The notes: generated by a model not told the origin, from the sequence alone. DNA of 18,465 nucleotides from Blastococcus sp. CT_GayMR20 (GCF_004570345.1 NZ_SPQM01000099.1:1-18465), one strand, 5' to 3'; positions 7,388 to 17,855 are shown, numbered from the stretch's first letter. Numbers and translations are program-made.

Positions 7388-7390
7388 CCT
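7385..7390 (+). promoter_or_regulatory. -10 element TAACCT for the DUF3090 gene
   Basis: TAACCT is followed by exactly 6 nt and GTG 7397. The TAA is also the stop codon of the preceding gene. This predicts a leaderless transcript for DUF3090 and probably the SCO1664-family gene behind it. Confidence 0.45.
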
Positions 7391-7396
7391 GGGCCC

Positions 7397-7948
7397 GTGC
7401 CCCGTCAGGTCCATCTCTTCGATCGTCCGAGCCGGTTCGTCGCCGGCACCGTGGGCCAGCCAGGCGACCGCACCTTCTACCTCCAGGCGTCCGACGAGAC
7501 CGGCCGCACCGTGAGCGTCGCCCTGGAGAAGACCCAGGTGCAGGTCCTCGCCGACCGCATGAACGAGCTCCTCGACGAGGTCGCCGGCCGGGCCGGGGCG
7601 GTGATCCCGCCCGACGCCGACGTCGACGACCTCGACCCGCTGGTCGTGCCGGTCGACGAGGAGTTCCGCGTCGCGGCCATGGGCCTGGCCTGGGACGGCA
7701 GCGAGGAGGCAGTCGTCGTGGAGGCCGTGGCCGCCACCGACGAGCCCATCGACGAGGAGGCGATCCTCTCCGACAGCGAGGAGGGTCCCGACGCGCTCCG
7801 CGTGACGATCACGCCGATGGCCGCCCGGGCCTTCGTGGCCCGCGCCCGCCGCGTCGTCGCCGCCGGGCGGCCGCCGTGCCCGCTGTGCTCGCTGCCGCTC
7901 GACCCGGCCGGGCACGTGTGCCCGCGGCAGAACGGCTACCGCCGCTGA
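7397..7948 (+). CDS. DUF3090 family protein
   Basis: A 183-residue cytosolic protein of unknown function; the family is essentially actinobacterial. The start VPRQVHLFDRPSRFVAGTVG is the standard N-terminus of the family, supporting GTG 7397. Recognisable parts are GDRTFYLQA and ALEKTQVQVLADRMNELLDEV in the first 65 residues, an acidic middle (about 72-132), RVTITPMAARAFVARARRVV (135-154), and a C-terminal knuckle C161-x2-C164 ... H173-x-C175 that looks like a small zinc-binding site. It lies between the histidine phosphatase and the SCO1664-family gene, matching the order of Rv2135c-Rv2134c-Rv2133c as I remember it. It may be a scaffold or regulator for the two flanking phosphoryl-transfer proteins; that is inference. 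Confidence 0.93.
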   Translation: MPRQVHLFDRPSRFVAGTVGQPGDRTFYLQASDETGRTVSVALEKTQVQVLADRMNELLDEVAGRAGAVIPPDADVDDLDPLVVPVDEEFRVAAMGLAWDGSEEAVVVEAVAATDEPIDEEAILSDSEEGPDALRVTITPMAARAFVARARRVVAAGRPPCPLCSLPLDPAGHVCPRQNGYRR

Positions 7949-7961
7949 CCGGCGGCTGCCC

Positions 7962-8711
7962 ATGAGCGAGCAGCCCGCCACGCCCGATCTGCGCGCGCCC
8001 TCGGACGACGCGGAGGCGCTGTGCCTGCTGAACGAGGGCGACATCGACCTCGAGGGGCGGCTGCTCGACGCGTCGAACGTGACGCTGGTCGGGACGATCC
8101 GCACCGGCACGCTCGCCGCGGAGTGCGTCTACAAGCCGGTCGCGGGGGAGCGGCCGCTCTGGGACTTCCCCGACGGCACACTCGCCGGCCGGGAGATCTC
8201 CGCGTTCCTCGTGTCCGAGGCCACCGGCTGGCGGGTGGTCCCCCCCACGGTGCTGCGGGAGGGCCCCTTCGGGCCCGGCATGGTGCAGCTCTGGATCGAC
8301 GGAGACGACGACGTCGACCTCGCTGCGTTCGTGCGGCGCGACGATCCGGCGCTGCGGCGGATGGCGGTCTACGACGCGGTGGTGAACAACGCCGACCGCA
8401 AGGGCGGGCACATCATCCCGATGCCCGACGGCCACGTGTACGGCGTGGACCACGGCATCTGCTTCTCCACCGATCCCAAGCTGCGCACCCTGCTGTGGCG
8501 CTGGGCGGGCAAGCCGCTGACCGCCGAGGCCCTCGAAGTGCTGGAGCGGCTGGCCGACGAGCTGCGCAGCGACCTGGGGGAGCAGCTGCACGAGCACCTG
8601 ACCCGCACGGAGGTGCGGTCCACCCAGAAGCGGGTCGCCGAGCTGCTGCGCACGCGCAAGCACCCCGAGCCCAGCGGCGAGTGGCCCGCCCTGCCCTGGC
8701 CGCCGTTCTGA
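7962..8711 (+). CDS. SCO1664 family protein, PI3/4-kinase-like fold
   Basis: A 249-residue protein of the actinobacterial SCO1664 family. The sequence shows features of a PI3/PI4-kinase-type phosphotransferase: a candidate ATP-binding lysine K58 in CVYKPV, E77 in GREISAFL, a catalytic-loop-like AVVNNADRKGGHIIP (N142, N143, D145, H150), and a metal-binding GVDHGICF (D163-H164-G165) replacing the DFG motif. The substrate is unknown; a small-molecule, lipid or protein target is possible. The C-terminal third is helical (about 188-233). ATG 7962 lies 13 nt after the DUF3090 stop, so the two are probably cotranscribed; the Shine-Dalgarno is weak. A strong GC hairpin follows the gene, which is expected to end this cluster. 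Confidence 0.9.
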   Translation: MSEQPATPDLRAPSDDAEALCLLNEGDIDLEGRLLDASNVTLVGTIRTGTLAAECVYKPVAGERPLWDFPDGTLAGREISAFLVSEATGWRVVPPTVLREGPFGPGMVQLWIDGDDDVDLAAFVRRDDPALRRMAVYDAVVNNADRKGGHIIPMPDGHVYGVDHGICFSTDPKLRTLLWRWAGKPLTAEALEVLERLADELRSDLGEQLHEHLTRTEVRSTQKRVAELLRTRKHPEPSGEWPALPWPPF

Positions 8712-8716
8712 CAGGA

Positions 8717-8765
8717 CCCCCTGCCCCCCACCGCTCGCAAGCTCGCGGCGGGACCCTGCAGGGGG
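8717..8765. terminator. Large GC hairpin after the SCO1664-family gene
   Basis: CCCCCTGC (8717-8724) pairs with GCAGGGGG (8758-8765). Inside it, CCCACCGC (8727-8734) pairs with GCGGCGGG (8745-8752) with one A/C mismatch. The result is a two-tier stem-loop starting 5 nt after the stop codon. It has no U-tract, so it could be a GC-type terminator, an RNA-stabilising 3' hairpin or one copy of a dispersed intergenic repeat. Confidence 0.55.
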
Positions 8766-8792
8766 CCGATGGACTGCGCCAGGATGCGTGTC

Positions 8793-9176
8793 ATGCCGCA
8801 TCGCAGCCGCCTGGGAATCCTGCTGCTCGACCTACCCCCGGAGCACCACGTCGCCGGGATCGACTTCTGGTCGGGGGCCACCGGCCAACCGATCACGCCG
8901 GACTCGACCGACGACGACTGGAACTCCCTCGGCGTCTTCGGCGGCTGGCACGTCGAGGTGCAGCGCACCGGGTCGGGCACGCCACCCCGCTGGCACGTCG
9001 ACATCGAGACCGACGACATCCCCGCCGAGGTCGACCGGCTGGAGGCGCTCGGCGCCACCCGGCACCGGGACATGGGCTCGTTCTGGCAGATGCTCGATCC
9101 GGCCGGCCTGGTCTTCTGCGTGGTCGGCATCCAGACGGGCGAGGCGTTCGAGCGCCACGCGGTGACCTGGCCGTGA
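8793..9176 (+). CDS. VOC/glyoxalase-like domain protein
   Basis: A single vicinal-oxygen-chelate domain of about 127 residues; substrate unknown. The second half shows the typical pattern RWHVDIETDDIPAEVDRLEALGA, then SFWQMLDPAGLVFCVV with the metal-site or substrate-facing region. The first half (LGILLLDLP...IDFWSGATG) is the first beta-alpha-beta unit. In-frame ATGs exist at 8769, 8784 and 8793. I prefer 8793, because a CAGGAT hexamer (8780-8785) 7 nt before it resembles the leaderless promoters of neighbouring genes, and because homology begins just after it. The gene overlaps the next one by GTGA (9173-9176), so they are coupled. A partner role for the SRPBCC protein is not evident from sequence. 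Confidence 0.8.
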   Translation: MPHRSRLGILLLDLPPEHHVAGIDFWSGATGQPITPDSTDDDWNSLGVFGGWHVEVQRTGSGTPPRWHVDIETDDIPAEVDRLEALGATRHRDMGSFWQMLDPAGLVFCVVGIQTGEAFERHAVTWP

Positions 9177-9619
9177 GCACCACGCGCGTGAGCCGGCTGC
9201 TGAAGGCACCGCGGCCGGCTGTGTACCGGGCGCTCACGGACCCGGGGTCGATCGCCCGCTGGCGCTTCCCCGGCGGGATGACCAGCGTCGTCGAGCCGCA
9301 CGAGGACGGCGGGTTCCGCGTCACGCTCACGTACGAGACCCCGGACCGGAAGGGCAAGACCTCCGAGCGCAGTGACACCTACCGGGCCCGGTTCACCGAG
9401 CTGGTGCCGGACGCGCACGTCGTCGAGGTGGACGAGTTCGAGACCACCGACCCGCAGCTCGCCGGCGAGATGACCATGACCATCACGCTGCGCGACGGCG
9501 ACGGCGGCACCGAGCTGGTCGCCGTCCACGAGGGCGTGCCGGCAGGGGTGGCCCCGGAGGACAACGAGCTGGGCTGGCGGATGGCACTGGACCGGCTGGC
9601 CGCGCTGGTCGAGGAGTGA
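9173..9619 (+). CDS. SRPBCC (AHSA1-like) family protein
   Basis: A 148-residue START-like lipid- or ligand-binding fold of the activator-of-Hsp90-ATPase (AHSA1) type. Evidence: an opening VSRLLKAPRPAVYRALTDP, with substrate-cavity strands and W37 in ARWRFPGGM; the central strand pattern GFRVTLTYETP and RARFTELVPDAHVVEVDEF; MTITLRDGDGGTELVAVHEG; and the closing helix LGWRMALDRLAALVEE. The GTG start overlaps the VOC stop (GTGA), indicating translational coupling. These proteins are common, and their small-molecule ligands are generally unknown. The gene ends 1 nt before the end of the convergent MDMPI-like gene, leaving no room for a separate terminator. Confidence 0.88.
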   Translation: MSTTRVSRLLKAPRPAVYRALTDPGSIARWRFPGGMTSVVEPHEDGGFRVTLTYETPDRKGKTSERSDTYRARFTELVPDAHVVEVDEFETTDPQLAGEMTMTITLRDGDGGTELVAVHEGVPAGVAPEDNELGWRMALDRLAALVEE

Positions 9620-9620
9620 C

Positions 9621-10337
9621 CTACTCCAGCGAGACGAGGCCGATCATCGCGGCCGCCTGCGACGGGTCGCCGTGCACGGTCAGCACCTCGATCGGCACCC
9701 GACGCCATGCGGCGAGCAGCAGGTCGCCGGCGTTCCCGGTGAGCGTGGCGATCGGGAAGGGCCGCGAGCCGGGGAAGAGGGTCCGCTCGGCGTCGGCGTC
9801 CAGGACGTGGAACACCACGGGGTGCGCACCGGCCGGCGGCCCGTCGGGCAGCGCACTCGGAACCATGACCTCGAGCCATTCGTCGAGGCCGTCCAGCCCG
9901 ACGTCGGCCGGGATGGGCCGGACGGCACCCAGCACCTGCTCGACGTCGGCGGTGTGCACCGTCGCCTCCTGCAGCTGCCGCCGCAGCACGAAGGCCACGT
10001 CCTGCTGTGGCGCCCACGTCCACACGCGCTCGGACGGGTCGGCACCCGCGAGCACGGTCTCCAGTTCGGCGTTCTGCGCGATGAGGAAGCCGAGCAGTTC
10101 GTCGTCCGGGTGCCGGGCCGGCTCGAGGTAGGTCGACGGGTCCGGCGCCCGGGTCTTCACCACCCATGCCCAGAAGTGCTGCACCTCCGACAGGTGCCAC
10201 ACCAGGTCGTTCAGCTTCCAGCCGGGGCAGCCCGGCACCGGTGCCTGCCAGCCGTGCTCGAGGACGGCTTCCGCGGTCGCGTCGGCGAACCGCGCGTTCG
10301 TCTTCTCCAGGACCGGGAGGTACTCGTCGAGCTCCAT
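9621..10337 (-). CDS. Maleylpyruvate isomerase-like (DinB/MDMPI) family protein
   Basis: A 238-residue member of the mycothiol-dependent maleylpyruvate isomerase N-terminal / DinB superfamily, a four-helix bundle that binds a divalent metal and uses mycothiol in characterised cases. Likely metal ligands are H48 in DLVWHLSEVQHFW and the E-x3-H pair E124/H128 in LQEATVHTADVE, matching the family's H...E-x3-H arrangement. The C-terminal part (after about residue 140) contains HPVVFHVLDADAERTLFPG and a TLTGNAGDLLLAAW stretch of the MDMPI C-terminal type. ATG 10337 has GAGGGGGAG upstream. An alternative GTG at 10364, in frame and exactly 6 nt from a TAGCGT -10 element, would add nine residues. The gene is divergent from mshC, whose product makes the presumed thiol cofactor. 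Confidence 0.85.
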   Translation of the reverse strand: MELDEYLPVLEKTNARFADATAEAVLEHGWQAPVPGCPGWKLNDLVWHLSEVQHFWAWVVKTRAPDPSTYLEPARHPDDELLGFLIAQNAELETVLAGADPSERVWTWAPQQDVAFVLRRQLQEATVHTADVEQVLGAVRPIPADVGLDGLDEWLEVMVPSALPDGPPAGAHPVVFHVLDADAERTLFPGSRPFPIATLTGNAGDLLLAAWRRVPIEVLTVHGDPSQAAAMIGLVSLE

Positions 10338-10370
10338 CGCTCCCCCTCGCGCCGCCGTCGACACGGACCG

Positions 10371-10376
10371 ACGCTA
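10371..10376 (-). promoter_or_regulatory. -10 element TAGCGT of the MDMPI-like gene
   Basis: On the minus strand TAGCGT is followed by 6 nt and then GTG 10364, the geometry seen at other genes here. Transcription would begin at about 10364, either at a leaderless GTG start or 27 nt before ATG 10337. Confidence 0.45.
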
Positions 10377-10439
10377 GGGCAGCAGCCCGCCGAACGGGAG
10401 CGGTCCGGTGCGCGACGCAGGATCGTCCGGCCGCCGATC

Positions 10440-10445
10440 TAGGCT
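10440..10445 (+). promoter_or_regulatory. -10 element TAGGCT of mshC
   Basis: TAGGCT is followed by 6 nt and GTG 10452; no Shine-Dalgarno is present, so a leaderless mRNA is predicted. It is 63 bp from the divergent -10 element at 10371-10376. Confidence 0.5.
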
Positions 10446-10451
10446 TCAGCC

Positions 10452-11705
10452 GTGCTCTCCTGGCCCGCCCCGCTGCTCCCGACCCTGCCCGGGACCGGGC
10501 CCGTCCTCAAGCTCCACGACACCTCCCGCGCCGAGATCGTGGCCACCAGCCCCGGCCCGACGGCGCGCATGTACGTCTGCGGCATCACCCCGTACGACGC
10601 CACCCACCTGGGGCACGCGGCGACCTATCTCGCGTTCGACCTGGTCAACCGCATGTGGCGGGACGCCGGCCACGCCGTCCACTACGTCCAGAACGTCACC
10701 GACATCGACGACCCGCTGCTCGAGCGGGCCGAGCGCGACCACGACGACTGGATCGTCCTCGGGATGCGCGAGACGGCGCTCTTCCGCGAGGACATGACGG
10801 CGCTGCGCGTGCTGCCGCCGGAGGACTTCGTGGGCGCGGTCGAGTCCATCCCGCGGATCGTGGCCCACATCGAGGACCTGCTGACCGAGGGGCTGGCCTA
10901 CGTCCTGGACGACGGCACCGGCGACATCTACCACGACGTGGCCCAGGCGCCGGGCTTCGGCGGGGAGTCCCGCTACGACGAGGCGACGATGCTGCGGTTC
11001 TTCGCGGAGCGCGGGGGAGACCCCGACCGGGCGGGCAAGCGCCATCCGCTGGACCCCATGCTGTGGCGCGGCGAGCGGCCGGGCGAGCCCTCCTGGCCCG
11101 GCCCGCGCGGTGCGGCCGGCCGGCCGGGCTGGCACATCGAGTGCGCCACCATCGCGCTCGACACGATCGGCATGGGCTTCGACGTCCAGGGCGGCGGCAG
11201 CGACCTGATCTTCCCGCACCACGAGTACTCCGCCGTGCACGCCGAGGCGCTCACTGCCACGAAGCCCTTCGCCCGGGCCTACGTGCACGCGGCGATGATC
11301 GGCCTGGACGGCGAGAAGATGAGCAAGAGCCGCGGCAACCTGGTCTTCGTCTCCCGCCTGCGGGGGGACGGCGTCGACCCGATGGCCATCCGTCTGGCAC
11401 TGCTCTCCGGGCACTACCGCACCGACCGCCCCTGGACGGCGGACCTGCTGAAGACCGCCGAGGAACGACTCGCCACGTGGCGCCGGGCGGTGTCCCTGGA
11501 CGCCGGTGCGCCCGCCGCGCCGCTGCTGCGCGGACTGCGCGAGCGGCTGGCCGACGACCTGGACAGCCCCGGCGCGATCGCCCTGGTCGACGAGTGGGCG
11601 GACCGGACGCTGGCGGGGCTCGGGGACTCGGAGGAGGAGGCGCCGCGGATCGTGTGCGACGCCGTCGACGCCCTGTTGGGTGTGGCGCTCGGGGACTGCG
11701 GATGA
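10452..11705 (+). CDS. mshC: L-cysteine:1D-myo-inositol 2-amino-2-deoxy-glucopyranoside ligase MshC
   Basis: A 417-residue ATP-dependent ligase that joins cysteine to GlcN-Ins, the penultimate step of mycothiol synthesis in the actinobacterial cytosol. It descends from cysteinyl-tRNA synthetase: zinc-binding C43 in [16 protein letters not shown], the HIGH-like motif H52-L-G-H55, zinc-site [14 protein letters not shown] and FPHHEYS, and KMSKS at 289-293. The length and the N-terminus [13 protein letters not shown] fit MshC; a CysS would be longer, with a tRNA-anticodon region and no SWPAP start. GTG 10452 is supported by a TAGGCT element 6 nt before it. Its stop overlaps the next start (ATGA, 11702-11705). 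The divergent neighbour is of a mycothiol-using family. Confidence 0.96.
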   Translation: MLSWPAPLLPTLPGTGPVLKLHDTSRAEIVATSPGPTARMYVCGITPYDATHLGHAATYLAFDLVNRMWRDAGHAVHYVQNVTDIDDPLLERAERDHDDWIVLGMRETALFREDMTALRVLPPEDFVGAVESIPRIVAHIEDLLTEGLAYVLDDGTGDIYHDVAQAPGFGGESRYDEATMLRFFAERGGDPDRAGKRHPLDPMLWRGERPGEPSWPGPRGAAGRPGWHIECATIALDTIGMGFDVQGGGSDLIFPHHEYSAVHAEALTATKPFARAYVHAAMIGLDGEKMSKSRGNLVFVSRLRGDGVDPMAIRLALLSGHYRTDRPWTADLLKTAEERLATWRRAVSLDAGAPAAPLLRGLRERLADDLDSPGAIALVDEWADRTLAGLGDSEEEAPRIVCDAVDALLGVALGDCG

Positions 11706-12766
11706 CGGCCGGCCCGTTCCGGTTCACCGACCGGGCCGCCCGCGAGCGGCGGGAGCACGACCTCGCCCCGGCGGCGACCCGCGCGGCGGACAGCCGCGGG
11801 CGGGCCCGCCCGGAAGCCGAGGACGAGCTGCGGACGGCCTTCGAGCGCGACCGCGACCGCATCCTGCACGCCAAGGCCTTCCGCCGGCTCAAGCACAAGA
11901 CCCAGGTCTTCCTGAACCCCGACGGCGACCACTTCGTCACCCGGCTCACCCACACGCTGCAGGTCACGCAGGTCGCGCGCTCGCTGGCACGGGCGCTCGG
12001 GTTGAACGAGACCCTCGCCGAGGCCATCGCACTCGCCCACGACGTCGGCCACTCGCCGTTCGGCCACCTGGGCGAGGACGCCCTCGAGCCGTACGTCCCC
12101 GGCGGTTGGCACCACGCCGCGCAGGGCGTGCGCATCGTGGAGGTGCTGGAGCACCTGAACCTCACGTGGGAGGTGCGCGACGGCGTCCGGTCGCACAGCT
12201 GGAAGATCGACCCGCCGCCGTCCACCCGCGAGGGCGAGTGCGTCCGGTACGCCGACCGGATCGGCTACCTCTCCCACGACGCGCTCGACGCGATCCGGGC
12301 CGGCGTGCTGCGCGCGGACGACCTGCCGTCCCGGGCGCGGGCCGTGTTCGGGGAGCCCGGCAGCGAGATGGTCGGCGCCATGATCGACGCCGTCGTCGCG
12401 GGGAGCCTGTCACCCGAGAACACCGCCGGCGCCGTCGTCATGGATCCCGACGCGCTCGAGGCGATGCACGAGCTGCGGGCCTTCATGTTCCAGCGGGTCT
12501 ACAACTCGCAGACCGCCGCCGGGCAGAAGCACGTGGCGATCGAGGTGATCCGCCGGCTGGTGGACCACCACCTCGAGCACCCCGACCTGATCCCTGCGAG
12601 CTACCGGGACACCGAGGCCGACGAGGTCACGCAGGTCGTGGACTACGTGTCGGGGATGACCGACCGGTTCGCGCTGAACATGCACGACCGGCTGTTCGAC
12701 GCCGACGCCAGCTCCCAGCTGACGCCATTACTTCGCGATCCGCCGGATCGCACCGCGGCCAGGTAG
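11702..12766 (+). CDS. dgt: dGTPase-like deoxynucleotide triphosphohydrolase (HD domain)
   Basis: A 354-residue HD-domain enzyme of the dGTPase/SAMHD1-like group that hydrolyses dNTPs to deoxynucleosides and triphosphate. Family features: [24 protein letters not shown] (47-70), metal ligands H84 (RLTHTLQV), H113-D114 ([13 protein letters not shown]) and the later D in [17 protein letters not shown], with [10 protein letters not shown] before it. The C-terminal helices contain [14 protein letters not shown] and [14 protein letters not shown]. The ATG at 11702 overlaps the mshC stop by 4 nt, so translation is coupled. In M. tuberculosis the dgt gene, as I recall, lies elsewhere, next to dnaG, so this pairing with mshC appears to be lineage-specific. 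It is followed by a hairpin shared with the convergent PAC2 gene. Confidence 0.93.
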   Translation: MTAGPFRFTDRAARERREHDLAPAATRAADSRGRARPEAEDELRTAFERDRDRILHAKAFRRLKHKTQVFLNPDGDHFVTRLTHTLQVTQVARSLARALGLNETLAEAIALAHDVGHSPFGHLGEDALEPYVPGGWHHAAQGVRIVEVLEHLNLTWEVRDGVRSHSWKIDPPPSTREGECVRYADRIGYLSHDALDAIRAGVLRADDLPSRARAVFGEPGSEMVGAMIDAVVAGSLSPENTAGAVVMDPDALEAMHELRAFMFQRVYNSQTAAGQKHVAIEVIRRLVDHHLEHPDLIPASYRDTEADEVTQVVDYVSGMTDRFALNMHDRLFDADASSQLTPLLRDPPDRTAAR

Positions 12767-12793
12767 CGTCCCCGACCCGGGCTGAGCCGCTGC

Positions 12794-12835
12794 GTCGCGC
12801 CTGCGCGGACCCCTTCGGGGCCCACTCGGCGCGAC
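12794..12835. terminator. Bidirectional hairpin between dgt and the PAC2 gene
   Basis: GTCGCGCC (12794-12801) pairs with GGCGCGAC (12828-12835). Inside, CCC-TTCG-GGG (12811-12820) forms a UUCG tetraloop hairpin. It lies in the 89-bp gap between two convergent stops, so it can serve both strands. No U-tract is present. Confidence 0.6.
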
Positions 12836-12855
12836 AGGCCGGGAGCCTTTGTCGC

Positions 12856-13719
12856 TCAGCCGCCGGTCGAGCCGCGGCGGCGGAGGTAGCGCTCGAACTC
12901 CCGCGCGATCTGGTCGCCGTTCGCCTGCGACAGGTCGACCTCGGTCGCCCGCTCCTCGAGCGAGCGCACGTACTCGATGACCTCGGCGTCCTCGTTGGCC
13001 ATCTCGTCGACGGTCTTGACCCAGTCGTCGGCCTGCTCGGGCAGCGCCCCCAGGGGCACGGGGATCTCCAGGACCTCCTCGACCCGCTGCAGCAGCGCCA
13101 CGGTCGCGCGCGGAGACGGCGGCTGCGAGACGTAGTGGGGGACGGCGGCCCAGAAGCTGATCGCCGGCAGTCCCGCCTGCACGCACGCGTCCTGGAAGAC
13201 GCCGAGGATGCCCGTGGGGCCCTCGTAGCGGGAGGTCTCCAGGCCGTACGCCCGGGCCGAGCCCGAGTCGTAGGCCGAGCCGGTGACCGGCGTGGGACGC
13301 GTGTGCGGAGTGTCGGCCAGCATCGCACCGAGGGCCACGACGATCGAGACGTCCAGCTCCTCGAGGATCGCCAGGAGCTCGTCGCAGAACCCGCGCCACC
13401 GCATGTTCGGCTCGATGCCGCGGATGAGCACCACATCGCGCTCGCTGCCCGGCGGTCGGGCGACCGAGATGCGCGTCGTCGGCCACTCGATCCGACGGCT
13501 CACCCCGCCGATCAGGGAGACCGTCGGCCGGTTGACCTGGAAGTCGTAGTAGTCCTCGGGGTCCAGCGCGGCGAGCGGCTTGGCGTCCCAGATCAGTTCC
13601 AGGTGCTCGACCGCCCCCGTCGCGGCGTCCCCGGCGTCGTTCCAGCCCTCGAACGCGACCACGACGAGCGGATCGGTCAGCTGGGGCAGGTCGTCAGCGG
13701 CGGACTTGGGCTCGATCAC
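12856..13719 (-). CDS. PAC2 family protein (proteasome assembly chaperone-like)
   Basis: A 287-residue protein of the PAC2 family, related in fold to eukaryotic proteasome assembly chaperone 2; its role in actinobacteria is not established. Family text is clear: [24 protein letters not shown] (18-41), [56 protein letters not shown] and [28 protein letters not shown]. The C-terminal 70 residues are charged and helical. GTG 13719 is chosen because TAGGCT (13732 to 13727) lies 7 nt upstream and [17 protein letters not shown] is a plausible short N-terminus; the frame is open for another 67 codons, but that text is low-complexity and overlaps the metH control region. It is divergent from metH, like Rv2125 and metH in M. 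tuberculosis as I recall. Confidence 0.93.
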   Translation of the reverse strand: MIEPKSAADDLPQLTDPLVVVAFEGWNDAGDAATGAVEHLELIWDAKPLAALDPEDYYDFQVNRPTVSLIGGVSRRIEWPTTRISVARPPGSERDVVLIRGIEPNMRWRGFCDELLAILEELDVSIVVALGAMLADTPHTRPTPVTGSAYDSGSARAYGLETSRYEGPTGILGVFQDACVQAGLPAISFWAAVPHYVSQPPSPRATVALLQRVEEVLEIPVPLGALPEQADDWVKTVDEMANEDAEVIEYVRSLEERATEVDLSQANGDQIAREFERYLRRRGSTGG

Positions 13720-13726
13720 CCTTCCG

Positions 13727-13732
13727 AGCCTA
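13727..13732 (-). promoter_or_regulatory. -10 element TAGGCT of the PAC2 gene
   Basis: Read on the minus strand, TAGGCT is followed by 7 nt and the GTG start at 13719, with no Shine-Dalgarno between. A leaderless mRNA is predicted. Confidence 0.5.
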
Positions 13733-13867
13733 CGTCGATCCGGCGCTCCCGCCCTGCTCGACGACTCCTCCGGGTCACTCCAGGCCGAAGCCGTCGTGCG
13801 ACGCGGGGGAGCGTCTCGCGCAGCGGGCTTGGCGGCGGATGAGAGGATGTCGGTCGACATCGGGAAC

Positions 13868-13881
13868 GCCCAGGCCTGGGC
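13868..13881. promoter_or_regulatory. 14-bp perfect palindrome in the metH upstream region
   Basis: GCCCAGGCCTGGGC is self-complementary across all 14 bases. It lies 65 bp before the metH GTG, within the 226-bp PAC2-metH divergent region, and might be an operator or an RNA hairpin seed. I recognise no cobalamin-riboswitch B12 box and no SAM riboswitch in this leader. A possible -10 (GAGGAT, 13843-13848) would start an RNA near 13855, placing the palindrome inside the leader. Role unproven. Confidence 0.3.
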
Positions 13882-13945
13882 CAGCCCGCCGGGGTGGGGC
13901 CGTCGACGCCCGCAGCCCACCCGAAGGACCTCTGGGGATCATCCT

Positions 13946-17746
<3,801 letters not shown>

Positions 17747-17761
17747 GCAGGTCGGACGCGC

Positions 17762-17776
17762 TGTGAAAACATCACA
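17762..17776 (+). promoter_or_regulatory. CRP-like palindrome TGTGA-N5-TCACA
   Basis: Perfect CRP half-sites are separated by 5 rather than the canonical 6 bp, in an AT-rich patch that stands out from its surroundings. The centre (17769) is about 43 bp upstream of the start point predicted from TAGGTT at 17800-17805. That is close to a class II activator position. Binding by a Crp/Fnr-family regulator is inference. Confidence 0.4.
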
Positions 17777-17799
17777 TTTCAATAACGTGGATTTGTAGG

Positions 17800-17805
17800 T
17801 AGGTT
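17800..17805 (+). promoter_or_regulatory. -10 element TAGGTT upstream of the c-di-AMP riboswitch
   Basis: TAGGTT with a weak -35 (TTTCAA, 17777-17782) at 17-bp spacing. Transcription would begin near 17812, giving a leader of about 207 nt that contains the whole riboswitch. Confidence 0.5.
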
Positions 17806-17855
17806 GGCTCCCGTCCGCCGGAAACACTGTTCCTCAACCGAGGACGTCGGCCGGA

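Noticed and set aside
10166..11701. A long plus-strand open frame running through the MDMPI-like and mshC regions into the dGTPase frame
   Set aside because: It is a high-GC shadow: its text is Arg/Pro/Ala-rich and without domains until base 11702, where the real dGTPase begins.
13847..13945. An in-frame ATG at 13847 as the metH start
   Set aside because: The additional residues are Trp/Pro/Arg-rich and not MetH-like; homology begins shortly after GTG 13946. It cannot be fully excluded.
13850..13945. A cobalamin or SAM riboswitch before metH
   Set aside because: I searched by eye for the B12 box and for SAM-I/IV core strings and found none; only a palindrome is present.
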